64,000 nucleotides of DNA from Lepidostoma basale (GCA_022606425.2 JAHDVF020001223.1:248001-312000), one strand, 5' to 3'; shown: positions 53,461 through 63,314, counted from the stretch's first letter. Notes: generated by a model not told the origin, from the letters alone. Numbers and translations are program-made.

Positions 53461-53697
53461 GTAGAACACCACAAATTATATCCAGATGGGTGCCCCACGA
53501 AAACAGACCAAGAGGCAGACCGAGGAAAAGATGGACGGATTGCGTGGAACAAGATTGGAAGAAAATGGAAGGAGCTGGGGAATGGAGAGAGATGGCCAGA
53601 AACAGAAGTCAGTGGAGGACCGTTGTGGAAGGGACCAAGTCCCACACCGGGATGAAGCGCCGAGAAATGAATGAAAGAATGAATGCTTCGACTAATT
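53461..53697 (+). mobile_element. Family G LINE 3' end nested in H
   Basis: Encodes TPQIISRWVPHENRPRGRPR, KRWTDCVEQDWKKMEGAGEW and REMARNRSQWRTVVEG, with an AATGAATGAAAGAATGAATG tail. It lies exactly between two parts of an H element. Confidence 0.75.
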
Positions 53698-53885
53698 TTA
53701 ATGGGTAAAGTGGAGGGACGTCGGGGAGTTGCTAGAAAACAGCTGTCCTGGCTGCGGAACATTAAAGAGTGGACAGGAATGACCATAGTTCAGAATCTGT
53801 TCTAAGTGGCGCAGAATGCAGTGATCGCCAACGTTGGGGAGACCTGACACGGCACCGAAAGAAGAAGAAGAAGAAAAAGATTTAC
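53698..53885 (+). mobile_element. Family H LINE 3' end
   Basis: Encodes VEGRRGVARKQLSWLRNIKE, WTGMTIVQNLF-stop and AVIANVGET, then an AAGAAGAAGAAG tail. It continues H after the G insertion. Confidence 0.7.
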
Positions 53886-54021
53886 AATTTTGTTTAAAAA
53901 ATATCGCATTTTTTCAATGCGTGTCATTACATTACTTATCAATTTTTCAGAGCGTTGTCTTAAAAATAATCATTAATTATATTTACACAGCCCATGTACG
54001 CATACGCGTTATGATCTATAA

Positions 54022-54490
54022 CAGGGATGGTGAACCTATGGCACGCGTGCCACAGGTGGCACGCGAATGAAGAGAAAAAAATAAAAGTGATTAAACAAAA
54101 TATTCCATTTTTTTTTAGAAATACTACAAAAATTTTTAAAAAATATTTAAATAGCCATGTGTATTTTCTTCGTTCATCAATAGTAGCACAAACGACGGAA
54201 ACGAAGAATATGACGACATTCATGTATAAATCGATCGCATTGCTTAATACTTCCCGCACGGTTTTTTGATTAAGCCTACTTTTTATTTAATTCTTCTATT
54301 TTGCCATTAATAAGTTCTTAATTTTTTTTTTCGATGTATTAATGCTTTGTTTATATTATCTGAAGTTACACAAACATTTGATGCATTTTTATTTTCCATG
54401 GCATGTGGCAAACGACATATTATTATAAACGACTATTGAAAAAAAATATTATAATTTGGCACTCAGGCTCAAAAAGGTTCGCCATCCCTG
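54022..54490. mobile_element. hAT-type non-autonomous element, 469 bp
   Basis: Inverted ends CAGGGATGGTGAACCTATGG and (reverse) CAGGGATGGCGAACCTTTTT, with GGCAC blocks inside. Exact 8-bp duplication ATCTATAA at 54014-54021 and 54491-54498. No transposase code. Confidence 0.9.
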
Positions 54491-54764
54491 ATCTATAATA
54501 TCGTGACATTGATTCTACGAACGAACTACGTAGGACAATGACATCGACTGATTGGTTGAGACAATCAGACACGTGTTTGTATTATATATGATGTGATACG
54601 GAAGACGGATGCCATGACAATAAAACTTCCGTGGTCAATGTCATATGCTGGCTCTATATCCTTCAACTTCAATTATCACTCAGGTCACATTCAAGCAATT
54701 ATATGATGGAATAAATTCAAACTCGCATTAAAGCAAGTTTGAATTTATTCCATCATAATATCCT

Positions 54765-54965
54765 TACTCCGCTCTAACATTACGACTCGGTGGTGAACCA
54801 TTAGAGAGGGTGGAACACTTTAAGTACCTGGGCTATATGATTACATCATCTATGGACCCAGATATGGAAGTGAAGTGCAGGATCTAAGCAGCCCGTAGTT
54901 CATTAAACAAAAAGGGGTTCAATATTCTGCAACAACTTGAACTTGAAACTAAAAGGCGGGCCAGA
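54765..54965 (+). mobile_element. Family H LINE fragment
   Basis: Encodes LGGEPLERVEHFKYLGYMIT and SSMDPDMEVKCRI then a TAA. Homologous to 53060-53200. Confidence 0.65.
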
Positions 54966-54969
54966 CTGT

Positions 54970-55515
54970 GATAAACATCGGTTTCCAACCAACGAGCCAG
55001 ACTTTCTATCTCATTCTACGCCGGGTAAAATAATGCGAGGAAGAGAGATAAACGTACCATGTTTGTTGAATAGTTTGAAAGGATAACCGTATGCAGAAAC
55101 ATCCGCGGTTTAACTAAAATCGACGTTTTTACTACGTCTAGAACATGGTTTAAGTTTGAGTAATAACATTCTGTATACAAATTTTGGATTCAAACCAGCT
55201 TGTTTATCACAGTGTGGCCCGCCTTTAAGGCAGTGAATGTTGAAGTGCTATGTCTGATCTTTATTACTCTATGGCTCGGAGACTTTGACCCTCGGAGACT
55301 TGGATTTTTTTTTTGTTTTTTTAATTAAATAGTCAAAATGATGAAGTGAAAGACAAAATGTTTCAACTAAAACAAAGAATTAAATATTTTTGATATGGCA
55401 AAATTGAATCACTTGTGGCACGTGGACATTAAAATATTTGTAAACTTTATTCAAAAGCTGATATTCTTTGTATCATTGACAGATATCATTATATTTTATT
55501 TATTGACACAAAGTT
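54970..55515. other. Unassigned intron sequence
   Basis: No element recognised. GGCGGGCCAGACTGTGATAA (54955) recurs inverted at 55206-55225, suggesting an inverted repeat of about 270 bp span. Confidence 0.35.
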
Positions 55516-55519
55516 TGAT

Positions 55520-56252
55520 TTTGATAAGGTAATGATTTTTGAAAAGGAAGAAACCATGACAGTCTGCAACATTAGCGTGAATGGTGAAAACTTGGAGCAA
55601 GTAGTTGAGTTTGTGTATATAGGTAGTATGTTTACAAGAGATGGGAGAGTGGAGAGGGATATTGAAAGAAGCGTTGGGGCAGGCAACAAAGTGAATGGTG
55701 CACTTAAAGTTGTCATCGCAAACAAAAACCTATCCAAAAAGCTAGAATGGCAGTGCACAATGGTGTTCTTCTACCGACCCTTATGTATGGAAGCGAAGCA
55801 TGGAACTGGCAAAGGAAGGATGAAAGTAGAATAAATGCAGTAGAAATGAGATCTCTTAGACGAATGTGTGGATATTCTGTGTATGATAGAGTGTCGAATG
55901 AAAATATAAGAAGTGAATGCGGTGCGAATGATGGTGTCATGAACAAAATAATGAAAGGATCATTAAGATGGTTTTGGACATATGGAAAGAATGAATGAAG
56001 AAAGAATGGTAAAAAAATTATATGTTAATGATGTAAATGGTACCAGAAATAGAGGAAGACCAAGGAAAACGTGGCACGATCAAATAAATCAAATATTGAA
56101 TGTCGGCCATGAGAGGAGTCAGAGAAATCGACGCGCGTGCATGACACGATGTATGAATGTTGAGGAAGCGAGAGAAATATGTCAGAAAAGAAAGGTGTGG
56201 CAGTCCATTCTTTTTGCCTACCCCTTCGGGGAGACGGCGTGATGGTTAGTTA
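55520..56252 (+). mobile_element. Family A LINE, 3' fragment (730 bp)
   Basis: KVMIFEKEETMTVCNISVNG, VGAGNKVNGALKVVIANKNL, YGSEAWNWQRKDESR, RSLRRMCGYSVYDRVSNENI and GETA-stop, ending GGCGTGATGG with three GTTA units. Frameshifts near 55741 and 55975 divide it into three frames. It is close in sequence to the intact copy. Confidence 0.9.
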
Positions 56253-56599
56253 GTTAGTTTTAGTTTGATTTCGAAATCACTCTAATCATAATCTCGAAAC
56301 AATATTCCTAATTCAAACACCAATTTCGTAGATATTTGATACTTGGTATTCGATCCAGTGACCTCTTGTGTTCTTTTACCTACGATAAGATACCGGGCAG
56401 ACTTTGCCTGTCCAAAATAAAGATACTATTTACTCGTGTAAGCTATAATTATTTTCCAATTTTCTGATAACAAATACACAGATTATTAAATAACTTCGCA
56501 TTGTTTGATTTCTAAGAAAACTGATAAGAATTCAACACCTTAGTGAAAACGATTTTTGATTATTATTATATAACTCACATTAACAATGTAATTCTATAT

Positions 56600-56835
56600 T
56601 AACCAGTGGTGGTCGATGTTTATTTTTTTTTGTACAATATTTTTTTAACGATATATGATATTTGTCGGAGATCTAACAGCTAATGGGGAAGACGGGTTCT
56701 GGAGAGATCACGTACAGGATACCGTAGAGTTTAACGTCCCCCTACCCACTGGATAGACGATATTGTATATATTGATAGACGTGGATGGATAAGAGAATGG
56801 ATAGAAGACAGCGATGAGCTTTGTGAGAGGACTAC
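56600..56835 (+). mobile_element. RTE-like LINE 3' fragment
   Basis: Code such as GRPPTHWIDDIVYIDRRGWI-like and REWIEDSDELC. Weak but typical of RTE ends. Confidence 0.4.
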
Positions 56836-56837
56836 GT

Positions 56838-57190
56838 TCATTTCATTTATTTATTTATTTATAAAAATTACAAACATTACAGATGCGTCCAAGTCGTCTG
56901 CAACCTCAAAATTACATAATAAGATATACATATTTTCAAGTAAACATTTAAAAAATAATAAAATACATAAATACTACGGCATCAGAGATAACAATCACAA
57001 CATTGATATTGCATCCCTGAGGCAACTCACACTATCGCGAAATATGTCGACCTCTGAGGCGACCCGATTAAGCAATAAGATTGCCCTACTAACAGGCATA
57101 ACCATTGGCAGGTTGGTTCTGCAGCGCGGCAAATGTAACAATCTGTGCTGTCTTTGACGAAGGTAATAATCAGGGATAAATAGACTTATA
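56838..57190 (-). mobile_element. Family C-related LINE, 3' fragment
   Basis: The minus strand encodes YYLRQRQHRLLHLPRCRTNL, PMVMPVSRAILLLNRVASEV and DIFRDSVSCLRDAISML-stop, the same layout as C. The tail here is (AAAT)n at 56838-56860, so it is a different subfamily. Confidence 0.7.
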
Positions 57191-57284
57191 TTACTCAGGA
57201 CATCCGAGTTTTGAATAATGTTGTATGACGTAGCGGCGCCCTTTCGTCAGCTTCGTTCATTCAATCCCTAGGCTCGTCCCGAAT

Positions 57285-57455
57285 TCCAGATTCTTTTTTC
57301 TATTGGCCTAATTTTGCTCTGTGTCAGCTTCAAAAACTCATTTTATGGTTATAGGTGAATTTATAAAAAAAAACATTATTACGAAAGTACGGGGTCTGCA
57401 CAAAATAAAATAAAGTAGCAGGGGGTCTAAGGGACAAAAAAGTTTGGGTACCACT
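57285..57455 (+). mobile_element. hAT-type MITE fragment
   Basis: Right inverted end AGTTTGGGTACCACTG preserved; GTACGGGGTCTGCACAAAAT as in 17735-17960. The left end is lost. Confidence 0.55.
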
Positions 57456-57469
57456 GGTCTAAGAGATCA

Positions 57470-57655
57470 AATTTTTCTTCTTCTTCTTACGACTCTTATG
57501 TGTCATACCGGGTCTCCCCGACGTCGACTATTACTTGAGAGTACATGTCCCTATCTTGCACAGTTCCAAACAGCGCCTTAACTGTCCAATCACGTATGAT
57601 ATGGAGCCAATAGACCTGAGCTCTCCTCACAACTAGATGATCTTCTATTTTGCCT
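57470..57655 (-). mobile_element. Family H LINE 3' end
   Basis: The minus strand encodes VVRRAQVYWLHIIRDWTVKA, LFGTVQDRDMYSQVIVDVGE and ends with an AAGAAGAAGAA tail at 57478-57490. It lies 90 bp from exon 2. Confidence 0.6.
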
Positions 57656-57748
57656 TAAATGATTATTCTCATTTCTACAAAACAATTTTGAAATGTCATT
57701 TTGTGACGTAAAAAATTAGCCCAGTATTCACTCTGTTGTATATTTCAG

Positions 57749-57971
57749 ATGCAGAATCCCAGAATGCGACGGAAATAGCAGTTCGTATGACACTGATTGG
57801 ATGTCGAACGCTATCCCTAAAGGAGAGAAGTGTTCTAGATATCCTTTAACCATAAACTCGTCCTGGACTCAACCGCTAGAGTTAGAATGTCCTGCCGATC
57901 AATTCGACCAGAACCAGAAGACATCCTGCGATGAATACATATTTGAAGAAGAGAACACCTTCTTAGAAGAG
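57749..57971 (+). CDS. SLC22-type transporter, exon 2
   Basis: Adds residues 53-127. After the split Arg codon the protein reads CRIPECDGNSSSYDTDWMSN, then AIPKGEKCSRYPLTINSSWT, LECPADQFDQNQKTSCDEYI and FEEENTFLEE. This is the large first extracellular loop of SLC22-like carriers, with four or more Cys that normally form disulfides and a glycosylation-type NSS site. The acceptor TATATTTCAG (57739-57748) and donor GAG|GTAATT are good. It ends in phase 0 and joins exon 3 directly. Confidence 0.9.
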
Positions 57972-57989
57972 GTAATTATACAGTAGTAG

Positions 57990-58470
57990 ATAAATAAGAT
58001 ATGCCCTGTTCTACATACTATATGGCTGTAAAACTTGAACTCTGAAAGTTTTTTTTTTTTTTTTATGTACACAACAGGTCGTTTGGACCCAATTACTGTA
58101 TACAATTTTTATTTTTTAGCTATTATATTGATTCTCGTGACATGTGATAGGTAGCCACAATCTATCGCCATTTTATTGTCACGTGAATTCTACACCAGAC
58201 CAAAGACAGTGTGACAATCACACTGCCATCGCCGGGAATCGAACCCAGGACCTTAGGCATGGATGTCAGAGCTCGTAACCACTCTGCCACGAAGGTCGTC
58301 AAGTTAATGTCATGAACCGGTTGTAGGCGTTAGAGATGTGGATATACCGCAAAATGCTCCGTATTCCGTGGACCGATAGGGCCAGTAATGCAGACATAGG
58401 TACTATAGAGAGCCAGAGCCAGAGATCTGTTGTCAAGGGTGACAATTAGAAAGGTCTCATATTTGATTTA
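57990..58470 (+). mobile_element. Family H LINE fragment, split by a SINE
   Basis: 57990-58055 encodes VLHTIWL-, C-type YGC-TLK code; 58305-58470 continues with EPVVGVRDVDIP- and LRIPWTDRASNAD-type code. The SINE at 58075-58304 lies between. In intron 2. Confidence 0.65.
58075..58304 (-). mobile_element. SINE family S, complete minus copy
   Basis: Body (GTCACGTGAATTCTACACCA), B box complement CCGGGAATCGAACCCAGGAC, A box complement ACCACTCTGCCACGAAGG and head end TCGTC at 58297-58301. Confidence 0.85.
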
Positions 58471-58489
58471 ATACCACCTCCTTCGACTG

Positions 58490-58715
58490 ATATTAAAAGA
58501 TATATAAAAGTAGTGTGAATGGGAAAAGAAGTCTAGGAAGGCCACAGAAGACATGTTCGAAGTACGAACAATCGACGAGCGTGCATGTCATGATGTGTGA
58601 ATTTAGAAAAGGCGCGATAATTATGTCAGAAGAGAACATTGTGGCGATCCATCCTCTCTGCCTACCCCTCCGGGGAAACGGCATGATGGTTAGTTAGTTA
58701 GTTAGTTAATATTCA
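58490..58715 (+). mobile_element. Family A LINE, short 3' fragment
   Basis: NGKRSLGRPQKTCSKYEQST then the RAC-CEFRKG region, ending GGCATGATGG with four GTTA units. It again separates two H parts. Confidence 0.75.
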
Positions 58716-58724
58716 ATAGAGTTT

Positions 58725-58915
58725 TAAATGATTGTCCTACCAATAATCAATGGGAGAAGGGCAGGGAGAAGGCAGATCTCTTGGCTGCGCAATGTGAGGG
58801 AATGGACGGGAATCAGAACTGTGGAGGAGCTATTCCGGACAGCGCAGGATAGAGAAGAGTTTACCAAAGTGATCGCCAACGTCGGGAGGACCTGACAGGG
58901 CACTTTAAGAAGAAT
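58725..58915 (+). mobile_element. Family H LINE 3' end
   Basis: GRRQISWLRNVREWTGIRTV, EELFRTAQDREEFTKVIANV, then AGAAGAATAATC as the eroded AAG tail. Confidence 0.7.
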
Positions 58916-59017
58916 AATCAACATATTTTTTATTGTTTAATATTATATATGGAAAAACAAGTTTCTTCTCCCGTATTGACATTAAGATTAATTATTTTGG
59001 GTTCTCTGGCATAATTG

Positions 59018-59280
59018 ACGACCTTTGTGGCAAAGTGGTAAGAGCTCTTACTACCATACTGAAGATCCTGGGTTCGATTCCCGACGATGGCAGTGTGATT
59101 GTCACACTGTCTTTGGTCTGGTGTAGAATTTACATGATAATAAAATGGCGATAGACTAGCTACCAATCAAATGTCATGAGAATCAATATGATAGCTATAC
59201 CCTTTAAATCGATTTGGCTCACGCTCTAATGATGTAAAGAGCGATTCTAAAAAAATATAATTACAATAATAAACTAAATT
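59018..59280 (+). mobile_element. SINE family S, best-preserved copy
   Basis: Head GACGACCTTTGTGGCAAAGT with A box TGTGGCAAAGTGG, B box GGGTTCGATTCCCG, body GGTCTGGTGTAGAATTTACA, GATTTGGCTCACGCT, AAAGAGCGATTCT and an A/T tail. The A and B boxes are spaced as in a tRNA, supporting Pol III origin. It is not a working tRNA gene, because the acceptor arms do not pair. Confidence 0.85.
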
Positions 59281-59284
59281 AACT

Positions 59285-59610
59285 CAATACCCATAAAATT
59301 TAATTCAAATTTGAGTTTTTGTTGAAATAACGCTTAATTTCAAGCGGTAAACAAGTAGTTTTTTTTTTATCAATATTATGTATCAAAAAACGTGAATTTT
59401 TAAAATGATTACATCTTCTTTCTCTCACGTACTCGTATTATGAGGTGCCCATTTCGAAATGTATTGGAAGTCTGTTACTGGAAAATGTTTCGATAATGCG
59501 CTTATCAGATAATAATACGAATCGTGTTTCCTTACATTATAAGGTAAATGAGATTTTTGACTCATTGTGCCTTTGGTAAACTAAATATTATATTCGTTAA
59601 TGTTTTCATT
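59285..59610. other. Unassigned intron 2 sequence
   Basis: Nothing recognised. Confidence 0.25.
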
Positions 59611-59614
59611 TTAA

Positions 59615-59672
59615 ATGTCGGCCACGTGAGGAGTCGGGTAAATCGACGTGCATGAATGACATGATTCATGTT
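59615..59672 (+). mobile_element. Family A LINE, tiny fragment
   Basis: Code VGHVRSRVNRRA, then lost. Confidence 0.55.
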
Positions 59673-59673
59673 A

Positions 59674-60400
59674 AGAATCAAATCAAATCAGTTCATTTCA
59701 TTAATAGGCAATACAAAATTATTTTTTAAGGCTCTCAATAGAGAATAGGTAAAATAATATATTGTGTATAGTATATTACTACCAGAAACTGCATAAGAGA
59801 TGGTTCGACATTAGAAAGACAAGATGCTCTCCAGAATTAAGAGTACTTGCCTTCTGAACGTACTTTCACTAATATGAAAGACGTCCTCCGAGGAAACTGC
59901 GTTCAGCAGATTAATTGCTCTTCCCACTGGTGTCACCAGCAGTGGCGGTACTCCCATAGAAGCCCAGAAGCCCGGCTTTCGTAAGAAATTTTGAATTAAA
60001 CCCCTCTTCTGGTTTACAGAGGTTCAGCTCTTGTGGCTATTCCTCTTACGTCTAATGGGAACATTGTTGGAAGGTGATTCTGTGGGTTGTTAGTTTATGC
60101 GGGGGCATGATTACTTAGTTTTTCGGGGTTTTGATTCCAAATTTCTTACGCAAGCCGGATTTTTGGGCTTCTATGGGAGTACCGCCACTGGTCACCAGAG
60201 CCAGGTTGGTTCTGGCGGCCGATAGGTAAAACAATCTATGCTGTCGCTGTCGGAGATATCTATCAGGGACAAAAAGTCGAACACCCTCCAGCACGGCCTA
60301 GTTCTTAAAATATCTTCTGAGTAATCTAAAGAAATGGGTTATGAGATGCCCATATCTTCGAAGCTGCAGAGATTTGGTCTCAAGCATTACCAAAAGAAAT
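59674..60400 (-). mobile_element. Family C LINE 3' end, split by a MITE
   Basis: (AAATC)n tail at 59677, 3' UTR, then minus-strand code for SEVDVFHISESTFRRQ- and TPVGRAINLLN. This is interrupted at 59940-60190 and continues with RTNLALVTSG- and RRYLRQRQHRLFYLS. Confidence 0.8.
59940..60190. mobile_element. hAT-type MITE, 251 bp
   Basis: Inverted ends CAGTGGCGGTACTCCCATAG and the matching CTATGGGAGTACCGCCACTG; exact 8-bp duplication GTCACCAG at 59932-59939 and 60191-60198. Inserted in a C LINE. Confidence 0.92.
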
Positions 60401-60419
60401 GCCAAAAGAACGGGAAAAG

Positions 60420-60665
60420 TACGTCAGGAAAGAACAAGGTGGCGGTCCGTTCTTTCTGCCTCCCCTTTCTGGGAAATGGCGTGATGGTTAAAAGCGTACA
60501 TCAGCGTTAAAAGCGTACTGCTGTACGGATGTGAGACTTGGAAATCTACCGCGGACGTTATTGGAAAACTCTACTTGTTTATAAATAGGTGCCTTCGCTA
60601 AATATTCAAGATTTATTGGGCCCTATCCACCACAAAGGTGTGACAGGACAAAAAGAAGAAGAAGA
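60420..60665 (+). mobile_element. Family A terminus and another RTE-like fragment
   Basis: 60420-60492: QERTRWRSVLSASPF-type end and GGCGTGATGG. 60495-60665: LLYGCETWKSTADVIGKLYL-like code with an AAGAAGAAG tail. Confidence 0.6.
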
Positions 60666-60894
60666 TAAGAACTAGTAAACGACCTGTTGTTAACAAAATC
60701 CTATTTCTGTAAAAAAAAATATACTGCCGACCAGTTTCCATATTATGTATCGTCAATAATATTTTCGTAAAGATTTTCTTGCGCTTTCGTACATCGACTA
60801 TGGACGACTTTTAGGGATACCACAAGCCTGCAAAATCCCATTCCAAAGTCAATTTCCTCTTTCAGCCCTCCCCGTGTTATTATAACCCACTTTA

Positions 60895-61025
60895 TTGAGT
60901 TAGTAGCGCCAACCGGTTTCACTATGTAGTGAGCTTCATCAGGGTTATACAGTTTGTGTATAGCCCTGATGAAGCTTACTGCAGAATGAAACCGGTTGGC
61001 GCTACTTACTCCGTCAAGTGGTTTT
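60895..61025. repeat. PLE tail inverted pair with two CTGATGA/GAAA cores
   Basis: Minus core: CTGATGA (60942-60936), GAAAC (60920-60916). Plus core: CTGATGA (60966-60972), GAAAC (60988-60992), CG, GTT (60995-60997). Both arms carry AACCGGTTGGCGCTACT in opposite sense. Stem I GCC/GGC is short and stem II is irregular. The pair ends about 65 bp before exon 3. Confidence 0.65.
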
Positions 61026-61089
61026 TTATACTAAGTGAAAAGGGTTTGTTTTTTTTATTTAAAGTTAAAATATGTATATTTTGATCCAG

Positions 61090-61345
61090 ATTAACATCCC
61101 TTGTCAGAGTTGGAAACGAACCCTTATTGGCACAATGCACAGCCTCGGGACACTACTCGCTTTACCCCTCATCGGATCCTTCTCCGACAGGTTCGGAAGG
61201 AAGTACGCCCTCGTCGTGGCATCCATGCTGGAAGGAGTCCTCGGGATAGTCAAGTCTCTTTCGGTCAATTATGGGATGTTTATCGCCATGGAAATGTTGG
61301 AGCCAACTCTTGGATCTGGTGTCTACTCATCGGCGTATATTCTAG
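61090..61345 (+). CDS. SLC22-type transporter, exon 3
   Basis: Adds residues 128-212 plus one base. Reads INIPCQSWKRTLIGTMHSLG, TLLALPLIGSFSDRFGRKYA, LVVASMLEGVLGIVKSLSVN, then YGMFIAMEMLEPTLGSGVYS and SAYILG. This spans helices 2 to 4. GSFSDRFGRK is the major-facilitator motif A in the loop between helices 2 and 3. Acceptor TTTGATCCAG and donor CTAG|GTAATA. The ATG at 61072 is intronic, since the reading phase from exon 2 enters exactly at 61090. No exon seems missing between 2 and 3. Confidence 0.92.
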
Positions 61346-61384
61346 GTAATAACTTCTTTCAGATATTTCATTAAAGTTATTATT

Positions 61385-61605
61385 TATTGTTTCTTGAACA
61401 ATGGTGTAAAACTGAATATTAAATAATTAATATTAATGAAAACGTCTTTCTTCTAGGAGTTTTATTATATTTTAGATGGAATGACATGTTTAGCTGTTCT
61501 TAGGCATGTGATATTACCATGGTAAAAAATGTCATTCCATCTAAAATAAAATTGAACTTCTAGAAGACAAACCTTTTCATTCGTATTAATCATTTAAGAT
61601 AATCT
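61385..61605. repeat. PLE-like inverted pair in intron 3
   Basis: TTCTAGGAGTTTTATTATAT with GATGGAATGACAT faces ATGTCATTCCATC with AAAATTGAACTTCTAGAAG. Arms of about 55 bp. Centre GTTTAGCTGTTCTTAGGCAT is decayed. Confidence 0.55.
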
Positions 61606-61614
61606 TATGATATA

Positions 61615-62100
61615 GGGTGTTTTTTTAGAGGTTTGGTTTTTAAACTGGCCACAGTTGATAGTTGATTTGTAGTCAGTACCTTTTGCCATTTCAGCATGAA
61701 TAGACTGACGTCAGAACAGCGCCTGTAAATTGTGCAAATTAATTTATTTTCTGTTCGCCTATCGTGCACTACATCCATTTTACGGTCGACATAATCGTCC
61801 ATCCGAGCAAGTTATTCGAAAGACCATGAATCTTTTTCGCACCACGTACTCTCTAGTGGATAATACGCATCCACAAAGACGACAATTGTCGAAAATTGGA
61901 CTTCACGATTGCGCTTCATTCGAGCTAGCCATTGCGCTCAATATGAGCGAAATTATCCCGAAATTACCCGAAATCATATTTAAACAATAATGACATAATA
62001 TTATCCATTAAATAAAGCCAATATCATAGACATTAACATTATATTAATGTGTTTTTTTTTTCATTTTGAATATGTATTGTATACCTCTAAAAAAACACCA
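61615..62100 (+). mobile_element. Tc1/mariner-type non-autonomous element, 486 bp
   Basis: Ends GGTGTTTTTTTAGAGGT in inverted order at both sides, flanked by TA (61613-61614, 62101-62102). Inside is a broken transposase N-terminus (MNRLTSEQRL-type start, RALHPFYGRHNRPSEQVIRK, TTYSLVDNTHP); the catalytic part is deleted. In intron 3. Confidence 0.75.
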
Positions 62101-62104
62101 TATA

Positions 62105-62430
62105 ATTAAATCACTTTATGAAAGTTTTTTTAATTTATTTGTTCTTGAAAAATCGTGTTAAACTCCATTTAAATTAATTTAAACAAATGAAAACGTCTTT
62201 TTTACAGAAGATATTTTATAATTGATAAGAATGATGTGTTTCGCGTTTTTTAATGTTTTTCAAACATTTGATTATGCCTTAAGAAATTAATTAATTAAAA
62301 ACATTTTTTATTTAATAAATACAATTGAAAACTTTCTTCCCAAGTATTACTTTGTATACGAGTGAAAACGTCTGTTTATATATTTTTATATTTGTTATTT
62401 GATTTATTATTATATTGATTATTTTTTTAG
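62105..62430. other. Intron 3 remainder with PLE debris
   Basis: GATGTGTTTCGCGTTTTT at 62234 resembles PLE tails. The polypyrimidine tract ATTTTTTTAG leads into exon 4. Confidence 0.35.
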
Positions 62431-63081
62431 CCCTTGAAGCACTCACTCCATCGACCAGGGTGGCTGCTTCAATATTGATCAATATTTACTTCGCGACTGG
62501 ACAAGTTCTGATGGGCGCCCTAGCCTGGGCCATACCATACTGGAGAACCTATCTTCAAATTATATACGCCCCCTCACTCCTGCTATTCGTCTATTACTGG
62601 ATTTTCGACGAGAGCATGCGGTGGCTAATGTCCAAGAGGAAATACCAGGAAACCATAGACGTATTGAGAAAAATAGCCAAAGAAAACAACAAGCAGCTGA
62701 CAGATAAGGCTTTGGAAAATCTTCAATTCAACGTGGATAACGCAGAACACTTTATAAATGACAGTGTAAACGAAAAAGAAACCGAACATAAAAAAGATTC
62801 ATTATTTCGCCAAGTGTTCACTTCTAAAATATTGGTTCTTAGAGTACTCAAAGCGTCTGTTTGGTGGATAACGTGCGCGTTTTGTTTCTATGGTCTCGCG
62901 ATCAACTCTGTGGTTCTGCAAGGCAACAAATACACCAACTTCATTTTGTCTGCTGCCGCAGAGTACCCTGCACATATTATTGGCTATTTCGCACTGACGC
63001 GATTCGGAAGAAAAAGGACACTTTTCATGGCGTTTTTGATTGGAGGGCTGTCGCTCGTTGGCTTCCCGTTTGTTCCAGAAG
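62431..63081 (+). CDS. SLC22-type transporter, exon 4
   Basis: Adds residues 213-429 plus one base. Helices 5 and 6 (ASILINIYFATGQVLMGALA, LQIIYAPSLLLFVYYWIF) are followed by the conserved DESMRWLMSKRKYQETIDVL and the charged central cytosolic loop (NEKETEHKKDSLFRQVFTSK). Next come helices 7 and 8 (ASVWWITCAFCFYGLAINSV, EYPAHIIGYFALTRFGRKRT) and the start of helix 9. DESMRWL corresponds to the DESPRWL signature of SLC22 proteins, with Met for Pro. Acceptor TTTTTTTAG, donor GAAG|GTAATT, phase 1. Family length is about 530-600, so 100-170 residues remain beyond the window. Confidence 0.92.
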
Positions 63082-63314
63082 GTAATTAAATCTTGAATTA
63101 TAACTTTATTGATCATTTATTTATTTATTGATCATTTACCGAGTACATGGTTTTAATACCTCCCAACTGGGGTAACCCGTTCTAGGGATGCATTCCTAGC
63201 ACTCTATATAATTTCAATATATAATTTCTAAAATTAGGGAACAATTAATGAACAGGAGAGCAACACATATCCTAAAGTGTATAACTTAAAGTTAATTGTC
63301 TAATATATAATATA

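Larger units (their letters stand above)
47131..57748 (+). other. Intron 1 of the transporter (10.6 kb)
   Basis: Inferred from matching splice sites and reading phase. Its content is almost wholly transposable: PLE, Tc1-like, half-A, A, P, S, B, G, H, C and two hAT-type elements, in both orientations. Confidence 0.75.

Noticed and set aside
59018..59095. tRNA gene (A and B boxes present)
   Set aside because: Followed by a constant non-tRNA body and A/T tail in many copies, and the acceptor arms do not pair; it is a SINE head.
60916..60997. Fully canonical hammerheads before exon 3
   Set aside because: Core bases are present but stem II does not form next to GAAA; listed only as hammerhead-like.
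61072..61089. ATG upstream of exon 3 as a gene start
   Set aside because: A good acceptor (TTTGATCCAG) ends at 61089 and the phase from exon 2 matches at 61090.
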